64,000 nucleotides of DNA from Lytechinus pictus (lineage: Eukaryota > Echinodermata > Echinoidea > Temnopleuroida > Toxopneustidae), in the NCBI RefSeq assembly GCF_037042905.1, contig NC_087262.1, forward strand, positions 9,963,501 to 10,027,500, given 5' to 3'. The position numbers and the translations under genes were made by a program. Under the pieces are notes generated by a model. The model did not search any database. It saw only the letters and a list, made by a program, of their open reading frames with translations, and had not been told where the DNA came from. Shown here in pieces: positions 55,732 to 64,000 of this stretch (position 1 is the stretch's first letter; each line of letters opens with the position of its first letter).

Positions 55732-56460
55732 AATTCTCGCTACCCCAAATAGGAACGAGAGACGAGATAATTTTAACTCCGTCGGGTCGTCATCACCACT
55801 TCCGGTTCAGAGTCATGCTCACGCGAGGTTCGCGATACTGAGTTTTCCACCATGCTGAAATCGATGCCAATCAGCGTAATATGTACAGATTATAGTACTT
55901 TTTATTTAATTTGGTCAGTTTTGATTCCATTTGAATTATAAATAAAAATAAAAAATATATTTCATGTGAAAATAATTTTTATTCATGTTTTTATTTGGTT
56001 ATAAAAAAATTAAACAAAAAATGAAAATCTTAAAATTTTGCATTTAGCGACCGGCCTGACATCACGATCGTATTCGACTAGACGCTAAATATATACAGCA
56101 TTCATTCCGTTCAATTCTTCGTCGACCACAAAATGGATAAAAATCAGTTTCGGAACTTTAAAAAATCTTAACTGACAGGTGAGGAATACCGCGCAATGGA
56201 AAGCGTCGGGCAGAATTAGTGACTTAGCAGAAAAGGCCGTTAAATTGTATCGTGAAAGAGAGGGTTGTGATCACGAACTTTCCGAGCGAAAGCGACGTTG
56301 TGTTGTTGTGCATGACAGCACTGTTGATCTGAATGGCAAAACAGTGCATTGGACTTCCGAACAGGAAGTTGTAATACCGAAAAGCTATCCCATAATGCAA
56401 TGCGTGTTACAGGGATTTTCCCGGATCTCGGCAAAATCGCTATTTGGGGTAGCGAGAATT
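55732..56460. mobile_element. TIR element with AATTCTCGCTACCCCAAATA ends
   Basis: About 730 bp with matching ends AATTCTCGCTACCCCAAATA and its inverse at 56440-56460. An open frame starts inside (56179) and runs past the right end; it contains SDLAEKAVKLYREREGCDHE and a charged ERKRRCVVV segment but no domain I recognise. It could be a transposon remnant. The target duplication is not clear. Confidence 0.55.
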
Positions 56461-56567
56461 ATCTGTGGGACCATGTACATGTATGCGTTGCAATAGGAGC
56501 ACTCTGACACCCACTGCGGTGGATATGTGGACTAGTTGCTAATTTATAGTATCTCTATACATGTAAC

Positions 56568-58018
56568 CAGGGCTTGCACTTAACAACTGTTTGTGGTCGG
56601 CCAGCAGGGCCACTTAGGCATGAAATCTGGTTGGCCGAAGGGATTTTCAAGTGGCCAAATTAAATTTTTCTCTATGTATTTACATTGTATTGTAAAGAAC
56701 ATTAATATTACATAAAATTGAGTTAAAATTAACTTATCGGGTGGTGTGTCCGAGTCATAGAGCTTTTTGGAAGTTTACGCACGCCAGTACGCACAACTGG
56801 AATATGTTCTCAGGTGCTACTGTAAGTCAGCTACAGGTCATAGGAAAATCGTTTAGCACTAGGAAGGATCACCAATCATGCGTTATTAAAGTCATGCGTA
56901 GCTTACATCAGTTACATGTATGAACAGCTTTGTGGAACTGCCTCTGGGTGTATTAAAAAAAGAGTGTGCTCTTACAACTTTGTTCTCAGACTCTTGTTAA
57001 AAAATTGTCTCTTCACATCAAAAACTTGTGGCTTAAGTCTTTTTCTTCCAGTTTTAATGTTCTTCACCAGGATACTCAGTCTCTACCTCACGATTTTGTA
57101 GGAAACGTCATGCAACTAAGAACACACAAAGCATTTACTTCTGTCTATTTTAAGTGCTTTGGAAATTTACGTATATGTACTTGAAGTTGCAAATTCATTC
57201 TGATTGCAAATTGAATTATTTAAAAAAAATTCATATTACAATGTATGTGATTATTCTAGCTCGCTTCAAGAATGCATTCCAGTCCACATTCAACATAAAA
57301 AAGTAACCGCCAGGTGCAACATATATCTTTATATATATATATATATAACATATATTTAAAAGGAATTTTCTGTTGTGAGAAAGGCGAAACAGATAATTGC
57401 AAGTTTTTTTTATTTTATTTTCATTTGTTTTTAATAGGAAAAATATGATACAACCATTCTAAACGCAGCATGTGGGATTACACATCATTCCCACCAAAAA
57501 TCTCATGCACAGTTTGTATAAAGTGCACGACATGAATGGCAAAGCTTGATGGTACTGCACAGCAACAGGACAGCAAGCAAGCTAGCGAGGGTCGCCCTAG
57601 GGCTTCCCTACGTGTGGTGTTCCCGCTCCGCGCATAGCTTATCGACCGACCATACCATACCGGCGAAAGGCGGCTGCGTGCTGTACACCCAACCTTGTGC
57701 ATAAAATTTACGAGGTAACACAAAACAAAAAATATTGATAAAGTCTGACTCTTTGAATATTTAAAATTTAATATGTACTGATTTGTTTAGCGCAAAAAAA
57801 ACTATGTACATGTATTTTTCTGCGCTGATGGGCTGATGAATGTTAGATTGGATTGCATTGCTTGGAAAATTAATTTTTGTCAGGTATTTTGTTGATGGAT
57901 TGGGACGCTTTTTAGAAATTATTGTCCAAATATTTGGGTGGCCAGATGGGCCAGGGAGGCTGGCCCAAGGGCATTTCAAGTGACCTTGGGCACCTGGCCA
58001 CTATCAAATTCAAGCCCG
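56568..58018. mobile_element. CAGGGCTTG-ended element, 1.45 kb
   Basis: The left end is CAGGGCTTGCACTT and the inverted right end is CGGGCTTGAATTTGATAG. Just inside both ends are GGCCA-rich words (GGTTGGCCGAAGGGATTTTC; TGGCCCAAGGGCATTTCAAG). The hAT-like ends parallel the element at 3855-5931. No target duplication was recognised. A (TA)n run lies at 57331-57346. The minus-strand frame at 57478-57723 has no known domain. Confidence 0.5.
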
Positions 58019-58269
58019 GATAACTGTTCTCAACATTGAGTGTATGAATTTTAGAACTACCCTTGTCCATGTCTTGGACGTATTGTTTCAGACATTGGAA
58101 ATTTATTTAATTATGGTGGCCACCTTGTGTGCACATTTTGTGCCCCCCCTAAAATTCCAGCCATAAGTGTCGAATTGAATGAAAATGTGACCAAAGTCCT
58201 CATTTGTCAAACACACAAATTCATTTGTCTTTCTTCACAATACATGTACTTGAATTGAACTATTACGAG

Positions 58270-58740
58270 GGTCATTCGATTTTCAATTCAATTTTATTCA
58301 ACCATAAAACACAAAGCATAATTTACAATCCTAGAAAATAGTCGCAAATGCATGATTATGGTTGTGACCATCAGGAAAGCAAAATTGCTTGTGAGGGGTG
58401 GACAAGTGGGATGTTCTTTTATTCCTAAATTCAATTATCAATTTATTAATGTTAAATATATCTTAATATGCTATAAGGGCATTATTTTAGTTACCGTAAT
58501 TTATTTATTAATTTAATTTTTTGTTCTGGTTTTTGTGAATGCTTATTTCGAGCCATGTTAAACGAGTTACTTCCATGTATATACAATGTTTATATTTAAG
58601 GGACTCTGCACTTCAAATATTTTTTGTTTATGCCTCGCTCCTACTGTGTATTATTATTATCAATGTAACATTACATTCTGTCAATTTATTTTCTTGTTAT
58701 GAATAGTGAAAAACATAACAAACAAATAAAGATAAAATTA
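58270..58740. mobile_element. Probable LINE 3' remnants in intron 3
   Basis: TTCAATTCAATTTTATTCAA (58280) looks like an inverted LINE tail, and the stretch to 58740 ends ACAAACAAATAAAGATAAAA, resembling a forward tail. No coding sequence remains. Assignment is by resemblance only. Confidence 0.35.
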
Positions 58741-58795
58741 TAGTGTGTTTCTGTTGTGTGAAAAATATGTTGATGATGTTCTTTTGTGTTGATAG

Positions 58796-58887
58796 GTTAC
58801 CCGGCTAGCGAGATGGCAGTACGAGGGAACAGTTACATCAAACAGCTAACCAAGGATGAAATAGAAGGTTTAAGGGCAGCATGTACG
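58796..58887 (+). CDS. METAP1: METAP1, exon 4
   Basis: The acceptor is tttgtgttgatag and the donor is TGTACG|gtaggt. The leading GT completes a glycine codon from exon 3. It encodes YPASEMAVRGNSYIKQLTKD, then EIEGLRAACT, the segment linking the N-terminal extension to the peptidase (pita-bread) domain. The preceding intron is 4.3 kb and holds at least four transposable elements. Confidence 0.92.
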
Positions 58888-58934
58888 GTAGGTCACTTTT
58901 CACAAATACATACTGTATGATCGACACTATTTCA

Positions 58935-59515
58935 CAAAGGGTTTCAAGATAAATGGCAGTTGTGGTAACAATTTCAAAATAATAATAATAATAATATAGG
59001 GTATTTATATTGCGCACATATCCACCTTGTTAGGTGCTCAAGGCGCTCCTATATTACCCGGCTAAGCTAGGCGTTCATAGCGCACACAGCTTTTTAAGGA
59101 ATTACTTCCTACCGGTACCCATTTACCTCACCTGGTTTGAGTGCAGCACATTGTGGATCAGTTTCTTGCTGAAGGAAATTACGCCATGGCTGGGATTCGA
59201 ACCCAGGACCCTCTGTTTCAAAGTCTGAAGACTAATCCACTGGGCCACAACGCTCCACGATGAGCTTGTACGGAATGCAATCAAACGACCGCCCAAGTGT
59301 CCAAATAGAAAATATGTGCCAAAAGATTCTGGAAGAAATTGTGAAATTACACAGTGTAATTTCTGAGAAATAAGCAATATATATATATATAAGCACGGGA
59401 TTCAAGCAAATATGCCGGTCTTTTTCCAATCAATGATAGTGTACTGTCCTACGTGTTCTTGTCTGTGTTGGCGATCTACAGTTTATCGATAATTACCTTT
59501 TCTTCTTTTAATAAT
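58935..59515 (+). mobile_element. MITE family B, copy 3, split by a SINE
   Basis: The left part (58935-58978: TCAAGATAAATGGCAGTTGT) and right part (59258-59515: TATGTGCCAAAAGATTCTGG, GTCTGTGTTGGCGATC, ATTACCTTTTCTTCTTTTAA) match the family B layout. A SINE of about 280 bp lies between. The right end abuts the exon 5 acceptor. Confidence 0.65.
58979..59257 (-). mobile_element. tRNA-derived SINE with (ATT)n tail, nested
   Basis: On the minus strand the head is GTTGTGGCCCAGTGGATTAG (A box) and GGGTCCTGGGTTCGAATCCC (B box). The body includes TCAGCAAGAAACTGATCCAC and the end GCGCAATATAAATACCC is followed by (ATT)n. It has the same architecture as the SINE at 2405-2768. Confidence 0.8.
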
Positions 59516-59524
59516 TGATTGCAG

Positions 59525-59676
59525 TATGGCAGGGAAGTCCTTGACGTAGCAGCGGCTATGATTAAACCCGGCATCACAACAGATGACATCGATGCCGCTG
59601 TTCACCAAGCGTGCATTGATAGAAACTGCTATCCCTCGCCGCTCAACTATAGGGGATTCCCCAAATCATGCTGCAC
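59525..59676 (+). CDS. METAP1: METAP1, exon 5
   Basis: The acceptor is aattgattgcag and the donor is TGCTGCAC|gtaagt; it enters in phase 0 and leaves with two bases. It encodes [20 protein letters not shown] through [17 protein letters not shown], the strongly conserved start of the catalytic domain. The SPLNY..FPKSCC segment is a family signature. Its acceptor lies directly after a MITE (58935-59515), so transposon sequence forms much of the upstream intron. Confidence 0.94.
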
Positions 59677-60504
59677 GTAAGTTGCATTTCATCTCTAGTG
59701 GATTTGATAAGGATATATTGTTGAATGATATTCGTCGTATTTTGAAGAAAATGGTATGTGTTCGGTCTTTTGCAAGCTTGAATTGATAGGGATCACTTTT
59801 CTTGACCGCTTAACTCTAGGGGATTCCCCATGTCATAAACTAAGGCAGATTTCAGGGTTATGTGTAGTGTTTTTATTTTCCATTTTATTTCAGTTTTATT
59901 TCCACGTCAACAACAAATTACAAAACTAATGCACATACATGTACAACAAATTCATTTGAGACATTTAAAATACCTTTAATGACTGAATACTATCAAGACA
60001 ATGAGTATTATTATTATTTTGGAGGGTAAATAACAAAGATGCTATATATGTTGGTGATTTTCAGTTTACTAGGTTTTTGCCTTTTTCTCAATGTTTGGTT
60101 TTCTTAAACTATGTCAATGATTTCTACATCTAGATCTATGAGGATGTGATAACTATTAACCTTCATTTTGAAGATTTTTACTGAATTACTGCCCAATGCA
60201 GTTACAATGGTTTGTCTTAAAAACACACTGGCATTGTGACCACTGTGTTGAACAACCTTTGTCAACGGCACATTTTCCAGAATGGGGCAACAGGTCTTTA
60301 TAAATCTGGATTCCATGACTCGAAGATTAGCGATTAATCGTACGCTTGATTTTCACGATTAATTATTCATTGTCACAGTCAATGCAATCAATCCATTAGA
60401 AAAAAGTAGGCTCCGATAATTGCTTAGCTTTGTGTTACGTGCCCCTGGAGTTCTGTATCTTAAACTCGTGTTCATCAACCATGAATCTTGTAAACTTGTT
60501 GCAG
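59677..60504. other. METAP1 intron 5
   Basis: No exon. A partly duplicated patch repeats CTCTAGGGGATTCCCCATGTC (59814) from the exon 5 sequence TATAGGGGATTCCCCAAATC (59648), a short local duplication. A probable inverted LINE tail lies at 59875-59935 and a family B fragment at about 60155-60210. Confidence 0.45.
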
Positions 60505-60575
60505 GTCAGTGAACGAGGTCATATGTCATGGGATTCCAGATCAGAGGCCGTTAGAGGATGGTGATATAGTCAATG
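60505..60575 (+). CDS. METAP1: METAP1, exon 6
   Basis: The acceptor is aacttgttgcag and the donor is GTCAATG|gtaagc. It completes the ACG threonine codon split from exon 5. It encodes [20 protein letters not shown], then IVN. His198 in CHGIP is the active-site histidine known to contact substrate in this family. The exon leaves one base (G) that starts the valine of VDIT. Confidence 0.94.
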
Positions 60576-60599
60576 GTAAGCAGTGTGCTAGCTAGAGCA

Positions 60600-60660
60600 T
60601 TTTTGTCTCACCTGCATAGCAGAGTGAGACTATAGGCGCCGCTTTTCCGACGGCGACGGC

Positions 60661-60691
<31 letters not shown>

Positions 60692-61425
60692 GCGGCGGCG
60701 TCAACACCAAATCTTAACCTGAGGTTAAGTTTTTGAAATGACAGCATAACTTAGAAAGTATATGGACCTAGTTCATGAAACTTGGCCATAAGGTTAATCA
60801 AGTATTACTGAACATCCTGCCTGAGTTTCATGTCACATGACCAAGGTCAAAGGTCATTTAGGGTCAATGAACTTAGACCATGTTGGGGGAATCAACATCA
60901 AAATCTTAACCTAAGGTTAAGTTTTTGAAATGTCATCATAACTTAGAAAATATATGGACCTAGTTCATGAAACTTATACATAAGGTTAATCAAGTATCAC
61001 TGAACATCCTGCATGAGTTTCACGTCACATGACCAAGGTCAAAGGTCATTTAGGGTCAATGAACTTTGGCCGTATTGGGGGTATCTGTTGAATTACCATC
61101 ATAACTTTGAAAGTTTATGGATCTGATTCATGAAACTTGGACATAATAGTAATCAAGTATTGCTGAACATCCTGTGCAAGATTCAGGTCACATGATCAAG
61201 GTCAAAGGTCATGTAAGGTCAAAGAACTTTGGCCACGTCGGGGGTATTTGTTGAATTGCCATCATATCTCTATAAGTGTATTGGTCTAGTTCATAAAATG
61301 TGGAAATACGAGTAACCAAGTATCACTGAACATCTTGTGCGAGTTATAGTAGTTTTCAAAATCAGCACTGCTGCTATATTGAATCGCGTGATGCAGGTGA
61401 GACGGCCAGAGGCATTCCACTTGTT
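60600..61425 (+). mobile_element. Tandem-unit element carrying DR1 motifs, copy 2
   Basis: Inverted relative to the copy at 9528-10758. It begins TTTTGTCTCACCTGCATAGC and ends GCAGGTGAGACGGCCAGAGG, then CATTCCACTTGTT. A (GACGGC)n-like GC run lies at 60650-60702. Three full units and one partial unit follow, each with ATCATAACTTAGAAAGTATA, CATGAAACTT and AAGGTCAAAGGTCA (60843, 61035, 61198). Confidence 0.75.
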
Positions 61426-62119
61426 AGTTAGTGGTGGTCGCAATTTCACGGCAATACAAAGTTTTTGTAGGTCTAGTTAGTGGTCTTAAGCTGAAAGCAA
61501 ATGAACATCATGTAATGACAATCGACAGTAGCAAATCTTTGAAAATAAACTGATATTCATAACATATAAGAATATTTATTGTAAATTAGGCAATTTAAAC
61601 AAGATAAAAGATGGAAATTAACACAAATGCGATTCTTCTTTGCAAGGAATTGTGTTTGAAACAATTTTCATTTGAAATTAGTTGTGGTTGGAAATAGTGT
61701 TTTTCATGATGAGTGGTGGTCAGAAATCTTCTGTGCCGGTTGGGCCGACTTCTGTAGCTATAGTGTCTTAGTAAACAAATAATACACATTATGAAAGGCA
61801 AATGAAAGAATTACATGCATCAGGTACCTTTGAAAGTAGCAAGTTTGGGTAATAATTCTAATGCCCAAGTGAAATTATGTGCATCATATGTTATAGAAAA
61901 TAATGATGAACATCCTTATGATTTGATAAATCTCCCTGTTAGAAGTTGGTTAGTTTGAGCTTGAATATTGTACAAGAGTATAAATCACATTCCTTTCAAG
62001 ACATAATACACATTCTAACTACGTTAGACATTTGAAATACCATTATTTACTACATTGCATGCTATCCTGTGGATTATTCTAATCAAAGTGCTCATTTCTG
62101 TCTATTATCTATTCCACAG
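61426..62119. other. METAP1 intron 6, 3' part
   Basis: AT-rich single-copy-looking DNA up to the exon 7 acceptor. I see no feature of note. Confidence 0.5.
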
Positions 62120-62251
62120 TTGACATCACTGTATACTACAATGGTTACCATGGCGATTTGAATGAAACCTTCTTTGTCGGCAAGGTAGACGAGAAGATGA
62201 AAGAACTAGTGAAGGTTACGTATGAAAGTATGATGCAAGCTATAGATATAG
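62120..62251 (+). CDS. METAP1: METAP1, exon 7 (last in window)
   Basis: The acceptor is ttatctattccacag and the donor is GATATAG|gtgagg. It encodes [20 protein letters not shown], then a charged helix to ESMMQAIDI. Asp215 (VDIT) and Asp226 (HGDLN) are two of the five conserved metal ligands. The remaining His and two Glu ligands, and the C-terminus, must be in exons beyond position 64000; I saw no further METAP1 exon in 62252-64000. The gene is partial only because the window ends. Confidence 0.94.
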
Positions 62252-62429
62252 GTGAGGATATTCATATATATTTCAAAATCCATCTCTTCAACCAACTTTA
62301 GGAAGACTTCTAAGCTGTTGCAATGAACAGTCTTCTTCCCTTGTCATACTTGTTATTTCTTTGTATTACATTGTTATAAGATTAGATATTTAATTACCAC
62401 TTACTCTTGTACACTGTTATTGCTACTCC

Positions 62430-62820
62430 AAAAGGTAAAATAAAGTAATTGTAGCAAACAATTATTTCATGAGAAAGCTTTTGAAATCAAGGTTAATTAC
62501 CACTATATTATCATAGATCTAGATCTGGTACATTAAAATCAACTCTTCTTTGTGAAATCATGAAATCTTTAGCTGGAAACCTATAATTCTGATGAAAACT
62601 AACACAAAAAAGCATATATGAGACAGTGTATTAATATTGCTTGAAAAATACCTGACATCATGCTTATTTTGCTCATTTTACAGCTATTACACATTTTCTT
62701 CCAGAGCCAACTGGCACATGTTTTTTATTTATACATACTAACACTTGGGTGGTCATTTTATTGTATTCCTGTCTGAATTCATTTTGAGATCATTACCACA
62801 ACTGGTATTTATCTTTAATG
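62430..62820 (-). mobile_element. MITE family B, copy 4
   Basis: Read on the minus strand it begins TTAAAGATAAATACCAGTTG and ends TTATTTTACCTTTT. It contains CAAGTGTTAGTATG, AGCCAGTTGGCTC-like text and TGATTTCACAAAGAAGAG. It lies directly downstream of METAP1 exon 7. Confidence 0.75.
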
Positions 62821-63221
62821 ATATTTGTATCATACATTAGCATTTCTTTCTTATCGTAACTTATACAAACAATATTGCTATTCATTACATTCTACTGAAG
62901 ACGACAAGAACACACTTGTCAAAAGTCGAGTTTGGGTGGTCCTTATCGGGACCAACATATGCCAACGGAGGAATACATGGTGTACAGTGAAACCCACTAC
63001 ACTCTTTTTCTTCATTATGGAAACCTTCGGAAGTTATATTTATTACGATTTACTATGTTTTACAATGTTTTGTTTTACTTGCTATTCAAGTTGTAAATTG
63101 CTTAGAAATAGTAAGCTGTATATAAATGAAACATAGTATTATTTATCATTTAGCACCCGAAAAAGGGTTTTGAATTCGTGTAATAATGTGCATGACTTTC
63201 AAATGGCTTTAAGAAACAGCC

Positions 63222-63537
63222 CCCTGTTGGGGGCATTATGGTCTGGTGGTTACGACTCTTGTCTTTCAATCAGAGGGACGTGGGTTTGAATCCCAGCAAG
63301 TTGTGCTGCACTATACCAAGGTAATGTGAATGGGCACCCAGCAGGATTAATTCCTTGAAATGCACCGAGCGCTGTAAGGCCACTCGAGCTGAAGCCGGAG
63401 TTACAATAATGATCAAAATGCACCTTGGACTAGATTATTTCTGGATAGATGGCACTATATAAATCTACTACTGCTGCTGGATAGATGGCACTATAAATGT
63501 CTGTTATTACTACTACTGCTACTACTACTACTGCTTA
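63222..63537 (+). mobile_element. tRNA-derived SINE (Glu-like head)
   Basis: The head reads GCATTATGGTCTGGTGGTTA (A box), anticodon-like loop CTTTCAA (TTC) and GTGGGTTTGAATCCCAGC (B box). The body contains ACCAAGGTAATGTGAATGGG, GCAGGATTAATTCCTTG and CTGTAAGGCCACTCGAGC. The 3' end GGATAGATGGCACTATATAA occurs twice in tandem (63443 and 63479) before the trinucleotide tail. Confidence 0.8.

Positions 63538-64000
<463 letters not shown>

Overview
The window is non-coding-rich, intron-rich animal DNA, most likely from an echinoderm and plausibly a sea urchin. Three points support this: a metazoan methionine aminopeptidase 1 gene split by GT-AG introns, very frequent TACATGTA words, and dense tRNA-derived SINEs, hAT-type MITEs, LINE 3' ends and long microsatellites. 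The species cannot be fixed from the sequence alone. There are no bacterial features, operons or CRISPR arrays.

Layout. 1-11 kb is intergenic DNA full of TACATGTA, two tRNA-derived SINEs, fold-back elements, a 2-kb element with hAT-like ends that carries a 1.2-kb TTTC tract, and a tandem-unit element whose units carry nuclear-receptor DR1 motifs. 11-18 kb holds (CAT)n and (TAGA)n microsatellites, a hAT palindrome and LINE 3' ends. 18.16-21.56 kb is one 3.4-kb hAT-type element with a perfect 8-bp target duplication; it carries GCGAGC-type palindromes and a hammerhead-like hairpin. 22.14-25.93 kb is a giant fold-back transposon made of inverted tandem arrays, with TGTT ends and a 5-bp target duplication.

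Genes. A large exon at 26574-28859 (+) encodes an unrecognised, highly charged protein of about 761 residues. At 34599-38408 there is an intact LINE endonuclease/reverse-transcriptase ORF. Its element (33972-38556) sits between two nearly identical 1.68-kb direct repeats that behave as an exceptionally long target-site duplication. A minus-strand gene lies at 42300-44973; I assembled three of its exons by splice sites and phase, giving a Ser/Thr-rich protein with a coiled coil. A further minus-strand exon is possible at 48583-48775. METAP1 (+) occupies 51704 to beyond the window end: seven phase-consistent exons cover the zinc-finger region and the first half of the peptidase domain. The remaining exons lie past a (TAC)n array that runs off the right edge.

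The host genes do not form an obvious pathway. METAP1 removes initiator methionine co-translationally; the other two genes are unrecognised. Most of the window's information is in how its transposable elements are built and nested.
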